Shown piece by piece: positions 6,971-15,424 of a DNA stretch of 64,000 bases (its first letter is position 1; each line of letters begins with the position of its first letter). Location: contig CP097466.1 in NCBI GenBank assembly GCA_041874725.1, forward strand, positions 6,262,001-6,326,000. Direction: 5' to 3'. A program made the translations under genes and the position numbers. Below the pieces are notes generated by a model, which searched no databases, had not been told where the DNA came from, and was given only the letters and a program-made list of their open reading frames with translations. This stretch comes from Duganella sp. BuS-21 (lineage in GTDB: Bacteria > Pseudomonadota > Gammaproteobacteria > Burkholderiales > Burkholderiaceae_D).

Positions 6971-7950
6971 AGGCGGCCAACTTCGATCACCGCTTTGGCA
7001 AAGGCGTCGGGCGCTTCCTGTGGCAGGTTGTGCCCGATGCCGCCGGTGATCAGTTGGTGCTTGTACTTGCCGGTAAACCGCTTGGCATAAGCGGCCGGCT
7101 CGGGATGCGGTGCGCCATTGGCATCGCCTTCCATCGTAATCGTCGGCACACCGATGTTGGGGAAGGTGGCCAGCTTCGCTTCCAGCGCTTGATACTTCGC
7201 CTCTCCCTGCTCCAGGCCCAGACGCCAGCGATAGTTGGACACCGTGACGGCGGCATGGTCCGGATTCTCCAGCGACACCGCGCTGCGCGCATACGTCGCA
7301 TCGTCAAAATTCCATTGCGGCGACGCCAGCTTCCAAATCAATTTTGCGAAATCATGGTGATTCTTTTCGTAGCCGATGCGGCCCCGCTCGGTGGCGAAGT
7401 AGAACTGATACCACCACTGCAGTTCCGCCGCCGGCGGCAAGGGCTGCTTGCCCGCCTCCTGGCTGCCGATCAAATAACCGCTGACGGACACCAGTCCCGT
7501 GACGCGCTGCGGCCATAGGGCCGCCACGATATTGGCGGTACGCGCGCCCCAGTCATAACCGGCCAGCGTGGCCTTCTCGATCTTCAGCGCATCCATCAAC
7601 GCAATCACATCGACTGCCAGCGCCGCCGGCTCGCCGTTACGCGGCGTGTGCGGCTCGAGGAAGCGCGTGCTGCCATAGCCGCGCAAGTGCGGCACGATCA
7701 CACGGTAGCCCTGCGCGGTCAGCTTCGGCACCACATCGACATAGCTGTTGATGTCGTACGGCCAGCCGTGCAGCAGAATCACCACCGGGCCGTTGGCCGG
7801 GCCCTGCTCCACATAACCGACGTCAAGCTCGCCGGCATTGACCTGCTTGATGTCGGTGAACGATTGCGCCTGGCTGGAGCCGGATGCACCGAACAAGGCG
7901 GCCAAGGTCAATGCGGCGGCTGCGGCCAGTTTGCATTGGGTGGTGTTCAT
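6967..7950 (-). CDS. Exported alpha/beta hydrolase (epoxide hydrolase-like)
   Basis: A 327-residue protein with a signal peptide ending near SGSSQAQS and an alpha/beta-hydrolase core. It has the HGWP motif (VVILLHGWPYDINSY) that supplies the oxyanion hole in epoxide hydrolases and haloalkane dehalogenases, a nucleophile elbow GYDWGART with Asp as nucleophile, and a late GGIGHNLPQEAP with the catalytic His. An Asp nucleophile favours epoxide hydrolase or dehalogenase chemistry over ester hydrolysis. The ohr gene ends 22 bp upstream on the same strand, so the two may be co-transcribed and oxidant-responsive. Confidence 0.82.
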   Translation of the reverse strand: MNTTQCKLAAAAALTLAALFGASGSSQAQSFTDIKQVNAGELDVGYVEQGPANGPVVILLHGWPYDINSYVDVVPKLTAQGYRVIVPHLRGYGSTRFLEPHTPRNGEPAALAVDVIALMDALKIEKATLAGYDWGARTANIVAALWPQRVTGLVSVSGYLIGSQEAGKQPLPPAAELQWWYQFYFATERGRIGYEKNHHDFAKLIWKLASPQWNFDDATYARSAVSLENPDHAAVTVSNYRWRLGLEQGEAKYQALEAKLATFPNIGVPTITMEGDANGAPHPEPAAYAKRFTGKYKHQLITGGIGHNLPQEAPDAFAKAVIEVGRL

Positions 7951-7972
7951 GCGTGCTCCTGTTTCTTCGGTT

Positions 7973-8380
7973 TTAGATCAGATTGATTTCGACGTCGATA
8001 TTGCCGCGCGTGAGTTTCGAGTACGGGCAGGTTTGGTGCGCGCCATCGACGATGGCCTGGGCGGTTTCGCGATCCAGGCCCGGCAGGCTGACGTTCAAGC
8101 GCGCCTGCAGGAAATAGCCGCTGTCATTGTTGACCAGGTCCACTTCGGCGTCGACTGCCGTTTGGGTGGGCAACACCACCTTCAACTGGACGGCAGCCTT
8201 GCCCATGGCGCCGATGAAGCAGGCCGACCAGCCGGCGGCAAACAGCTGCTCCGGATTGGTGCCGGCGCCGGTGCTGCCGGGTGGGGACAATTGAATATCC
8301 AGGCGGCCATCGCTGCTGCGGGCGGCGCCTTCGCGACCGCCGGTGGTGTGGGTTTTGCCGGTGTACAGAACTTTGCTCAT
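7973..8380 (-). CDS. ohr: Organic hydroperoxide resistance protein Ohr
   Basis: A 135-residue OsmC/Ohr-family thiol peroxidase that reduces organic hydroperoxides in the cytoplasm. The peroxidatic Cys54 lies in GWSACFIGAM and the resolving Cys in HQTCPYSKLTRG near residue 116, as expected for Ohr. It is divergent from the ohrR repressor gene across a 142-bp gap that contains repeated operator-like sequences. The length is normal for the family. Confidence 0.95.
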   Translation of the reverse strand: MSKVLYTGKTHTTGGREGAARSSDGRLDIQLSPPGSTGAGTNPEQLFAAGWSACFIGAMGKAAVQLKVVLPTQTAVDAEVDLVNNDSGYFLQARLNVSLPGLDRETAQAIVDGAHQTCPYSKLTRGNIDVEINLI

Positions 8381-8406
8381 GGTGAACTCCTGATGGTTGA
8401 TTTAAC

Positions 8407-8488
8407 TCGCATTCGATTGAAGCGTATGCGCTGTATATTATCAGCATGTGGCGCGCTGTCAAGCAATTCCGATTAAATCGCATCCGAT
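8407..8488. promoter_or_regulatory. ohr/ohrR divergent control region
   Basis: The direct repeat TCGCATYCGAT occurs at 8407-8417 and 8478-8488. The second copy abuts a plus-strand TATAAT at 8490-8495 that would serve ohrR. On the minus strand TTGACA (8457-8462) faces AT-rich -10 candidates near 8434-8442 for ohr. The repeats are the best candidates for OhrR binding sites because they flank both promoters. Confidence 0.5.
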
Positions 8489-8522
8489 GTATAATTGGCG
8501 GCATCAACCAAGGAGGTTCACC

Positions 8523-8969
8523 ATGAGCAAACCGACTACGCCGCAGTTGGCGGACTACCTGTGCTTTGCGATCTACTCCGCCAACCTGGCCTTCGGCAAG
8601 GCGTACAAGCCGATCCTGGACAAGCTGGGACTGACGTACACACAGTACATCGCCATCATTGCGCTATGGGAAGAAGACAACCAGACCGTGAGCGGGCTGG
8701 GAGAGAAGCTGTTCCTGGAATCGAACACGCTGACGCCGATCCTGAAAAAACTGGAAGCGATGGGTTACGTCCACCGGGCGCGCGACGCCGCCGACGAGCG
8801 CCAGGTCCGCATCGGCCTGACGCCGGCCGGCCGCGCCCTGCGCGAAAGCGCCCTCAACATGAGCCTGCGCGATGCGACCGGCCTGACACCGGAAGAATTC
8901 CCGGTGCTGCAAAAAGCCGTCGTCAAACTGCGCAACAACCTGGTGAAGGCCGCGCCGGGCAAAGGCTAG
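8523..8969 (+). CDS. ohrR: MarR-family repressor OhrR
   Basis: A 148-residue MarR/OhrR-type winged-helix regulator. The N-terminal YLCFAIYSA motif carries the conserved reactive cysteine (Cys14 here) whose oxidation by organic peroxides releases OhrR from DNA. The winged-helix region spans about residues 50-110 (EKLFLESNTLTPILKKLEA then YVHRARDAADERQVRI). The ATG at 8523 follows AAGGAGG. It is divergent from ohr, which it is expected to repress together with itself. Confidence 0.93.
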   Translation: MSKPTTPQLADYLCFAIYSANLAFGKAYKPILDKLGLTYTQYIAIIALWEEDNQTVSGLGEKLFLESNTLTPILKKLEAMGYVHRARDAADERQVRIGLTPAGRALRESALNMSLRDATGLTPEEFPVLQKAVVKLRNNLVKAAPGKG

Positions 8970-9950
8970 TTAGACTGGTTTGCGGCGGCGGGCCATCACG
9001 CCCAGTAGGCCCAAGCCGCCCAGCAACATGCCGTAGGTGGCTGGCTCAGGTACCGCGGAAGTGACGTAGCCGTGGAACGGCTCGTAGCCGATTTCCACCG
9101 TGCCATCCATGGACTTGGCGATGATGTTGCCTTCCAGGTGACCCTCGCCGCGCAGCTGCGCGTTGTTCGCGAGAACCGAGCCGTAGACAAAGGTGTCGAC
9201 GTTGACCACGCTCGCATCGAGCAGGTTATAGATGACGTTGGCGCGCAGCGCTTTCAGCTGGCCATCCTGGCCGCCGCTGAAGGTCACGTTCGAGCCGGTC
9301 ACATTGATCACCACGGTGGAGCCGACCTTCACGTTGCTCAGCACCAGATTATGCAGATCGCCGCCGCTCAGGTTGAATACCTGCAGATCCGAGGTCTTGT
9401 CGCCGATCAGGAGCTTGTTCTCACCGTCGGTCACCACGCTGCCGTTGGCGGCCGCGCCGCCCAGGCTGCTGGACAGTGCCGTGAAGCTGGTCTTGGCTGC
9501 GCCAAAGTCCACCACGCTGCTGATGTTGGCGGTCTTATTCAGCGTGAGATAGCTCACCGAGCTATTCGCACCAACATATATACCGAAACCATACCAATTC
9601 TTTTGGTATTCCGTGATGGGGCCGATGCTGGCATTGGTATCGATACCGGCGCCAGGCGAAGCGTAGATGGTGCCGTCGCCCAAAGCGACATTGCCGCCCA
9701 CCACCACCGACGGCAGGCTGGTCGATACTTGAGTGCGGTAAGCAAACGAGAAAGCAGTCGTCGTTAAATCGCCGCCTACAGCCAAGCGGCCTTCCACGTC
9801 AGTTACCCTGCTTACGCTGCCATAGAAAAAGCCGCTATAACCGGTCGCTGCGCCGAGGTCGAAGCTGGGAATAGCCGCCTGGGCCAGGCCCGTTACGCCA
9901 ACGCTCAAACTTGCCGCGATCAGGCGGACAATCAAAGAAGCTTTTTTCAT
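8970..9950 (-). CDS. PEP-CTERM choice-of-anchor A family exported protein
   Basis: A 326-residue secreted protein with a signal peptide (MKKASLIVRLIAASLSVG, cleavage near AQA). A choice-of-anchor A domain covers about residues 25-290, and a PEP-CTERM sorting tail VPEPATYGMLLGG is followed by a hydrophobic stretch and RRRKPV. Such tails are handled by the exosortase system and are common on exopolysaccharide-linked surface proteins. The ATG at 9950 opens the signal peptide; the frame runs further upstream through the tRNA gene and is not used there. A LacI-type palindrome lies about 95 bp upstream. Confidence 0.88.
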   Translation of the reverse strand: MKKASLIVRLIAASLSVGVTGLAQAAIPSFDLGAATGYSGFFYGSVSRVTDVEGRLAVGGDLTTTAFSFAYRTQVSTSLPSVVVGGNVALGDGTIYASPGAGIDTNASIGPITEYQKNWYGFGIYVGANSSVSYLTLNKTANISSVVDFGAAKTSFTALSSSLGGAAANGSVVTDGENKLLIGDKTSDLQVFNLSGGDLHNLVLSNVKVGSTVVINVTGSNVTFSGGQDGQLKALRANVIYNLLDASVVNVDTFVYGSVLANNAQLRGEGHLEGNIIAKSMDGTVEIGYEPFHGYVTSAVPEPATYGMLLGGLGLLGVMARRRKPV

Positions 9951-10044
9951 GGTATTAGAGTGGTATCGTTTTGGAAAACCGAAGTATATAACAAATGCAA
10001 CTACCATACTTCTTTTTGCAATATATTTATTGCACAAAAAGATA

Positions 10045-10054
10045 GAAACGTTTC
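10045..10054. promoter_or_regulatory. LacI-type palindrome upstream of the PEP-CTERM gene
   Basis: GAAACGTTTC is a perfect CG-centred palindrome that resembles the operator copies at 5642-5716. It lies in the AT-rich leader about 95 bp before the start of the PEP-CTERM gene. A single 10-bp site could be chance. Confidence 0.35.
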
Positions 10055-10121
10055 CAATAAACATGGAAGCAGATATGTGGGGAAAGAGCGAACGCGTGGA
10101 ATCTGGGACGGAGAATGAGAC

Positions 10122-10195
10122 TGGAGCGGGTGAAGGGAATCGAACCCTCGTATGAAGCTTGGGAAGCTGCCGTTCTACCATTGAACTACACCCGC
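10122..10195 (-). tRNA. tRNA-Gly (CCC)
   Basis: A 74-nt gene on the minus strand including the encoded CCA end (10122-10124). The acceptor strand GCGGGTG pairs with CACCCGC. The D-loop, the TTCGATTC T-loop and the anticodon loop TTCCCAA give anticodon CCC. The anticodon stem GCAGC/GCTTC has one C-U mismatch at its second pair. A good promoter lies just upstream at 10205-10234. Confidence 0.95.
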
Positions 10196-10204
10196 GTGCC
10201 ACGC

Positions 10205-10234
10205 ATTCTACGCGGGTTTGCACGTTGTTGACAA
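10205..10234 (-). promoter_or_regulatory. Promoter of tRNA-Gly
   Basis: TTGTCA (10229-10234) and TAGAAT (10205-10210) are separated by 18 nt on the minus strand, each one base off consensus. They end 9 bp before the first base of the tRNA. The -35 box sits inside the inverted repeat ACGTTGT-TG-ACAACGT at 10222-10237. Confidence 0.65.
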
Positions 10235-10304
10235 CGTTGCGGCATGGTCGCCGTGATCGAAAGTGTGATGGCCGCCTCTGCGGATGCCATCAACACATGT
10301 CCTA

Positions 10305-11420
10305 TTAATTAGCCAAGCGACTGAAAGTACGCACCAGATCTATTTGACGTGTGAATCCGGTCTTCATCAGTAAGCTGCGCACTTGCGTTCGCACAGTGTT
10401 TTGCGAAATGCTACGGAGTTCGCCGATCTGTTCCAGTGTTAAGCCTTTGACCAGAGAAGCCGCCAGCCGTTGCTCGGCCCCGCTCAGCCCAAATAGCGCT
10501 GCAGCACGTTCGATAATTTCTTCGACATTGTCTTTAGGAAGATCAAGCATGAGCAGGTAATATCGATCATCATGCCAACCACCGTAACTTTCTTCCTCCA
10601 CTGGTAAGGGCAAAAGCAGCCCACGTAGCAATGCTATTTCTACTGTTTGTATGAGTATATGCACAGGTTGTTGACTTTTTATACAAGCGAGCGTTGCCTC
10701 GTCTATGGTCGGAGCTGAACGAGCGCCGATTCCTCGCAAGTAACCATTGGCAGTGCGCAGCAGCGAGTTATTAGCGTTCAGCAACGCTTGGGCCTGTGCA
10801 TTGCCATCGATGATACGACACTTGGCGTTCAACAACAGCGTTGCGGTCTCAGTATTTGGCTGCGCAAATGATGCCTGTAAGTCCAGCGCTTTTAGCTTGT
10901 ATTGGATCTTCAGGGCTTGCTGGAGGTGCCCCAGTAAACTTACTAACTGTTGCTTGTGATTTTTCTTAAAATCATCATTCCCTGGAGGACGGTACCAACA
11001 TAAGTTCGTAAACGGAATTCCGCTGTCCCCCGTACCATCGAATAGTACGGCACCTAGCATACCGTCTTGCCCGAAGTGCCGCGAGAATTCGTTGTAATAG
11101 CGACTCCTGCGTAGCACATCATTAGGAACGAGTTCACTGCCTATCAGCACCGTGTCCTGCTTCATCAATCCGCGACGGCGTGCCTCGGCTGCCCAGATAT
11201 CCTCATCGCACCAGTATTCCCTGAATCCCTGAACCATCGCAGAAGCAATATTGTGACCTAGCAAAATGGCGTCGGGATGCAGCTCGGAGTGCGACGTGAA
11301 CATGAATGAAGAGTCCGCGCCAAAGTGGGTGCCCAGTTCGCCCATCATTTTCACCCAGTGGCCTGGCTTCATCGCAGCTGAGTAAATGCTAGTTACAAGC
11401 TCGTCGGACATGCGCCTCAC
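10305..11420 (-). CDS. LuxR-type transcriptional regulator
   Basis: A 371-residue protein with a C-terminal GerE/LuxR helix-turn-helix (about residues 305-365: AEQRLAASLVKGLTLEQIGE then SQNTVRTQVRSLLMKTG). The N-terminal 290 residues match no sensor domain that I recognise and carry no clear autoinducer-binding signature. Two starts 9 bp apart (11420 and 11411) are possible. Its coding region is clearly AT-richer than neighbouring genes, which suggests more recent acquisition. No partner gene is adjacent: tRNA-Gly lies downstream and the phosphoglycerol transferase gene upstream. Confidence 0.8.
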   Translation of the reverse strand: MRRMSDELVTSIYSAAMKPGHWVKMMGELGTHFGADSSFMFTSHSELHPDAILLGHNIASAMVQGFREYWCDEDIWAAEARRRGLMKQDTVLIGSELVPNDVLRRSRYYNEFSRHFGQDGMLGAVLFDGTGDSGIPFTNLCWYRPPGNDDFKKNHKQQLVSLLGHLQQALKIQYKLKALDLQASFAQPNTETATLLLNAKCRIIDGNAQAQALLNANNSLLRTANGYLRGIGARSAPTIDEATLACIKSQQPVHILIQTVEIALLRGLLLPLPVEEESYGGWHDDRYYLLMLDLPKDNVEEIIERAAALFGLSGAEQRLAASLVKGLTLEQIGELRSISQNTVRTQVRSLLMKTGFTRQIDLVRTFSRLAN

Positions 11421-11539
11421 CTAAGATCAACGTGACAAAGCTTATAGCTTATACCGATGCGGCACGGCTGAGTAGTTTGTGGTTCAGGCACAACTGACCG
11501 ATGCGACATTCAGGATGAGTAACGGATCTAAACCGAATA

Positions 11540-12997
11540 TCAGTGATCGTCCGGGTCCGACCACAACGCCATGTACAGCTCCGAGCGGTTCAGCAGGTTC
11601 TGGTTCATCTCCGCCAGCCGGTCTTGCGGCGGCAAGACCGCGTGCTGGTTGAAGCCGCTGTAGCCGAGACCCATGCGGCCGCCTTCCACCGCATAGCCGG
11701 TGAATTCCAGAATCGTCGGCATCAGGTCGAAGTGCAGCAGTTGCTTGCGGTTCGGCGCCGGCGCGTCATTCGAGATGAAGGTGTTGAAGATGGTCCGCTC
11801 GGGCAGTTGCGACAGCTCCGGCGTCAACGGATTCTTGCGCGATAGGTGGTCACCAAGGATAACGATGTTGGTGTCCTCCAGATAGCCCTTGTCTCGCGCA
11901 TAGCGCACGAAGTCCGCCACCGCCGCCGCCGTGCACGACACCACGCCCTCAAAGCCCACAAAGCCGCGCCGCGCGCAATCGGCCGACAGGTGGCCTTCCG
12001 GTTCGTGCGTATCCACCGTCAGCAGCGTGAGGTTGAATTTCTGGTGCGACGCCGACAGCTCGCGCAGACGGGTTTTCGCACGGCTGAACAAGTCGGCGTC
12101 GTACAGGCCCCAGCCGTTCATGTCGCCGCTGGCCACGCCGCTCTTGAGCCATTCCTCCTTGCCATGCACCTCGTGATAGTGGTGCTGGCTGAGGAACTTG
12201 TCCTTGCCGGCGAAGTTGGTCGAGGCGCCGCCCATGAAGACGTTGCGGTAGCCGCGTTGCGCCAGCAGGTCGGTCAGGCACACCGCGTTCTTCAGGAAGG
12301 AGTTGAGCACCTGTCCCTGGGTGTTGCCATCGAAAATAGTGACGCGCTCCAGCGGCACGCCGCACTGCGTGGCCACCATGGCGGCGATGGTCCAGCCGGT
12401 ACCCGGCACTTGCTGATAATCGGCGAAGCTGGTCCCGCGCAGTTCCGTGAGGGGCGCCAGCAGATCGCGGCCGAACACGGGGCGCGAGGTGTAGCCCTGC
12501 TCCAGGCTTTCCACATAAATCAGGATCAGGTTCTTCGGTTTCTGCGCTAGCACAGAAACGGCGTCGGGTCGAACGTAGTTGGCGCCGAAGTAGTCGGGGC
12601 CGAAATCTGCTGTTACATACTTAAAGGCCGACACATCGCACATCCAGAACGTGGTGGCGCCGAACACCAGCAACTGCGGGAACCACCGGTGGACGCGGTA
12701 GAACAGCACGTGACAGCACTGCGGCGCCATGACGATGACGCGGCGCAGCCGGGCCTCCACATAGAACACCAGCGCCAGCAACACCAGTGGCGCCAACACG
12801 CACCAGCGCACGAAGCGCCATGTCACGGCAGGATCCACCGTATCCATCAGTTCCACGCCGAAGTTCATGTGGTAGACAATCTGGTCCAGGTCAGGCTGGC
12901 CGAAGGAGCGGTGTATCCAGTAGCTGAAGCAGAACAGGAACAGCGCCAGCAAATACAGGCTGCTGCGCAATAGGCGGAAGAAGAGAGGTGTTTTCAT
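11540..12997 (-). CDS. Membrane-anchored sulfatase-fold transferase, OpgB/LtaS-like
   Basis: A 485-residue inner-membrane protein with about three N-terminal hydrophobic segments (residues 10-30, 65-85, 105-125) and a periplasmic alkaline-phosphatase-superfamily domain. LILIYVESLEQGYT carries the first metal ligand, GTGWTIAAMVATQCG the usual nucleophile region of OpgB-type enzymes, and ILGDHLSRKN a late metal site. Enzymes of this group move phosphoglycerol or phosphoethanolamine onto periplasmic glucans or lipids. It is shorter than E. coli OpgB (about 760 residues). The exact substrate cannot be told. Confidence 0.82.
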   Translation of the reverse strand: MKTPLFFRLLRSSLYLLALFLFCFSYWIHRSFGQPDLDQIVYHMNFGVELMDTVDPAVTWRFVRWCVLAPLVLLALVFYVEARLRRVIVMAPQCCHVLFYRVHRWFPQLLVFGATTFWMCDVSAFKYVTADFGPDYFGANYVRPDAVSVLAQKPKNLILIYVESLEQGYTSRPVFGRDLLAPLTELRGTSFADYQQVPGTGWTIAAMVATQCGVPLERVTIFDGNTQGQVLNSFLKNAVCLTDLLAQRGYRNVFMGGASTNFAGKDKFLSQHHYHEVHGKEEWLKSGVASGDMNGWGLYDADLFSRAKTRLRELSASHQKFNLTLLTVDTHEPEGHLSADCARRGFVGFEGVVSCTAAAVADFVRYARDKGYLEDTNIVILGDHLSRKNPLTPELSQLPERTIFNTFISNDAPAPNRKQLLHFDLMPTILEFTGYAVEGGRMGLGYSGFNQHAVLPPQDRLAEMNQNLLNRSELYMALWSDPDDH

Positions 12998-13022
12998 TTC
13001 TCCATCTTCCCAACCACAGTTG

Positions 13023-13038
13023 TCTGCAACGTTGCAGA
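13023..13038. promoter_or_regulatory. 16-bp perfect palindrome in a divergent promoter region
   Basis: TCTGCAACGTTGCAGA is a perfect CG-centred palindrome of LacI/PurR-like design. It lies 25 bp upstream of the OpgB-like gene and about 110 bp upstream of the M28 peptidase gene. It could be an operator for either. Confidence 0.45.
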
Positions 13039-13148
13039 ACCTTGCCGTTTTGTATCGTAGTGTTGTGCGGTGCTTACACAGTTTTACTTCGCAAGATTGC
13101 TTTAGTCATGCACAATGTCCGGGCCTCTTTTGACCATAAGGACGTAAC

Positions 13149-14381
13149 ATGAAAGCAGTTTTAGGATTGAGCGTTATGCTGGCCCTGGCCTTGGCCACGC
13201 CGATGGCGTTGGCCCAGGCGTCTGCGGACCCGGTCTCCGGGCTGGTGAAACAGCTGGAGCTGGAGAGGTACAAGGCCACCATCAAGAGCCTGACCAAGTT
13301 CGGCGACCGCCGCCAGGGCACGGCGCGCAACCGCCAGGCGCTCGACTGGATCGAAGCCCAACTCAAATCCTATGGCTGCACCAACACCGAACGCCTGCAG
13401 TACCAGTTCACCCAGCTGGCGCCGGGCGAGCCTGCGCCCAAGCGCGCGCCCGGCATTCCGAGCGGCGGCGCCGGCGGTCCTCCGGGCCAGGGCGGCAGCA
13501 CGCTGTTCGGCTACCGCATTCCCACCGGCGTCAACGCCGATCCGCTGCGCCAGGCCGACGAACGCCTGCGCGCGCTGAACGCCGAGCAGACGCCGGTCGG
13601 CACCTCGCTGCGCGAGAACGTCTACTGCACCAAGGTCGGCACCAAGCACCCGGAACAGATGTACATCGTCAGCGCCCACATGGACGGCATCGGCTTCGGC
13701 GAAGCGGCCAACGACGACGGCTCCGGCACCGCGCTGGTGATGGAGCTGGCGCGCATCTTCAGCATGCCTGGTGTGGAGACTGATCGCTCGATCCGCTTCA
13801 TCCTGTGGAACAACGAGGAGACGGGCTTGAACGGCGCCGCCGCCTATGTGGAGCAGCGCAAGGATTTGCAGGGCATCGAATCGCCCAAAGGCTCGGGCAA
13901 ATATCCGGAGCCGAAGTGGCTGGGCATGATCCAGCACGACATGATGATGTACGACCATGGCATGCCGATTCCGAAGCTGGACGCCGACGGCAAGACCATC
14001 TACGTCTCGCCGCCGGAGCAGCGCCTTGAAGCGGACGTCAACATCGAATACCAGTCGGTGTCGAAACAGGCGGAAGCTTCCGCCAAGCTGGCCTGGGCCT
14101 TCCGCGCCGCCAACGACAAGTACGCGACCAACTATCCGGCCGCCGTCGGCTTCCACATGACGAACACCGATTCGACGCCGTTCATGGATCTGGTGCCGTC
14201 GATCTCGCTGCGTGAAAACGAACGCGGACAGCAGATCGGCGCCGGCTGGAATCCGAACTGGCACCAGCCGACCGATAACTACGACACCTACTCCGACAAG
14301 GACTTCCTGCTTGGTCTGAACGCGGCGCAGACCACCCTGGCCGGCGTGGCGCAGCTGGCCGGCGTGCGCATCAAGAAATAG
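13149..14381 (+). CDS. Exported M28-family zinc metallopeptidase
   Basis: A 410-residue protein with signal peptide MKAVLGLSVMLALALATPMA, cleaved near ALAQA. The co-catalytic zinc sites of M28 peptidases are visible: SAHMDGIG (His, Asp), EAANDDGSGTALVME (bridging Asp), WNNEETGLNGA (catalytic and metal Glu pair) and a late WHQPTDNYDTY (His). It probably trims peptides in the periplasm or outside the cell. A proline/glycine-rich insertion lies near residues 95-120. It converges on the lipoprotein operon and ends 1 bp before the stop of the GNA1162-like gene. Confidence 0.9.
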   Translation: MKAVLGLSVMLALALATPMALAQASADPVSGLVKQLELERYKATIKSLTKFGDRRQGTARNRQALDWIEAQLKSYGCTNTERLQYQFTQLAPGEPAPKRAPGIPSGGAGGPPGQGGSTLFGYRIPTGVNADPLRQADERLRALNAEQTPVGTSLRENVYCTKVGTKHPEQMYIVSAHMDGIGFGEAANDDGSGTALVMELARIFSMPGVETDRSIRFILWNNEETGLNGAAAYVEQRKDLQGIESPKGSGKYPEPKWLGMIQHDMMMYDHGMPIPKLDADGKTIYVSPPEQRLEADVNIEYQSVSKQAEASAKLAWAFRAANDKYATNYPAAVGFHMTNTDSTPFMDLVPSISLRENERGQQIGAGWNPNWHQPTDNYDTYSDKDFLLGLNAAQTTLAGVAQLAGVRIKK

Positions 14382-14382
14382 C

Positions 14383-15051
14383 TTACTGCGCCAAGTAGTT
14401 TGCCGAGCGCGGGCCGTACAGCATGCCGTTGTTCTGGCCCGCCGACAGCAGGCGCGCGTTGGCGACGCTAGCCACCGGGTGCGACTGGTCGGTGGTGCTG
14501 TTGATGATCTGCTTCACAGCCGCCGCCACCAGCGCACCAATCAAACCACCGCCGCCGTTGTTGCCACCTTCATTATTGGAAGCGCTGGCAGAACCAGTCC
14601 ACAACACCGTCCCGGTTTTCAAGTCCACCAGCTTGGCCTCTACCGCCACCACTACCACGCTGTTGAGTACCGTGTAGGTAGCGCCGTACTTGTTGACGGT
14701 GATGTACATGCCGGCATCGGCGCCAAAAATTTCCTGCAGTTTGGCCGGCGGCAGCGCATGGCTATCGGCCGACGTGGTCACCCCATTCTGCTTGAAGGTC
14801 TCGTGCACCAGCGCCACCGGCAGTACGTAGTAGCCAGCTTCCGCCAGCGGATACGTCACTTGCGCGTAGACGCTGTTACCAGCGTTGACTTCCGGCGAGT
14901 TATTCAATGGCGGCAGCACCAGAATGGAGCGTGGTTTAGCCGCTTTGAACGCGGTGTAGTCATACGGCGCCGGCTTGTTGCCGGCGCAGCCAACGGCCAG
15001 CACCAGCGGCGCCATGCAGACCGCCAGTTTCAAAATACGCTTGATCATCAT
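14383..15051 (-). CDS. GNA1162/DUF799-family lipoprotein
   Basis: A 222-residue lipoprotein with lipobox VLAVGC (Cys about residue 22) and a DUF799 domain as in meningococcal GNA1162. The N-terminal part (SILVLPPLNNSPEV) resembles the alpha/beta domain of CsgG- and TolB-type envelope proteins. A glycine/asparagine-rich segment (SNNEGGNNGGGG) lies near residue 165. It is third in a tightly coupled operon after CsgG-like and DUF4810 lipoproteins, and its ATG overlaps the previous stop by 4 nt. The triad is thought to form an outer-membrane assembly; its cargo is unknown. Confidence 0.88.
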   Translation of the reverse strand: MMIKRILKLAVCMAPLVLAVGCAGNKPAPYDYTAFKAAKPRSILVLPPLNNSPEVNAGNSVYAQVTYPLAEAGYYVLPVALVHETFKQNGVTTSADSHALPPAKLQEIFGADAGMYITVNKYGATYTVLNSVVVVAVEAKLVDLKTGTVLWTGSASASNNEGGNNGGGGLIGALVAAAVKQIINSTTDQSHPVASVANARLLSAGQNNGMLYGPRSANYLAQ

Positions 15052-15416
15052 TGCTCACCCTTCTTTACTTTCGCCAGCAGGAAGTTCATGTAGGTAGCCG
15101 ATTCCGGGAACAGTTTTTTCTCGTCCTCGAACTGCGCCACCATCTGATCTTGCTTGCCGGTGATCGAATACAGCATGCCTAAATGGGCGTGGAAGCCCGG
15201 CGGCGCCGAGGCCCCCTTGGCGCTGATGGCCTGCAAGGCTGTTTCCATCTCGGCGATTTGCTGATCAGGGCTCTCGCCTTTGAAGTGCTGGTACACCTGC
15301 GGCTGGTAACCATCCCAACCATACAGGGTCTTAGGCGCCGAAGCGCAACCGGTCAGCAAGGCGGCACCGGCCAGCGCCAGTACCAGGCTGGCGCGTTTAA
15401 TCATGATTGCATGCAT
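15048..15416 (-). CDS. DUF4810 lipoprotein
   Basis: A 122-residue lipoprotein (lipobox LLTGC) with a DUF4810 domain of short helical repeats (EMETALQAI, HAHLGMLYSI, QFEDEKKLFPES). The ATG at 15416 is preferred because GAGGA stands about 6 nt upstream. A GTG at 15428, overlapping the preceding stop as GTGA, is the other candidate. It is the middle member of the CsgG-DUF4810-GNA1162 operon and overlaps the next gene by 4 nt. The strict coupling suggests fixed stoichiometry of the three lipoproteins. Confidence 0.88.
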   Translation of the reverse strand: MHAIMIKRASLVLALAGAALLTGCASAPKTLYGWDGYQPQVYQHFKGESPDQQIAEMETALQAISAKGASAPPGFHAHLGMLYSITGKQDQMVAQFEDEKKLFPESATYMNFLLAKVKKGEQ

Positions 15417-15424
15417 GGGCGTCC

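Noticed and set aside
10222..10237. ACGTTGT-TG-ACAACGT inverted repeat as an operator
   Set aside because: It overlaps the -35 box of the tRNA promoter and is short. Regulation of a tRNA gene by a specific repressor is unlikely, so it is mentioned only within the promoter entry.
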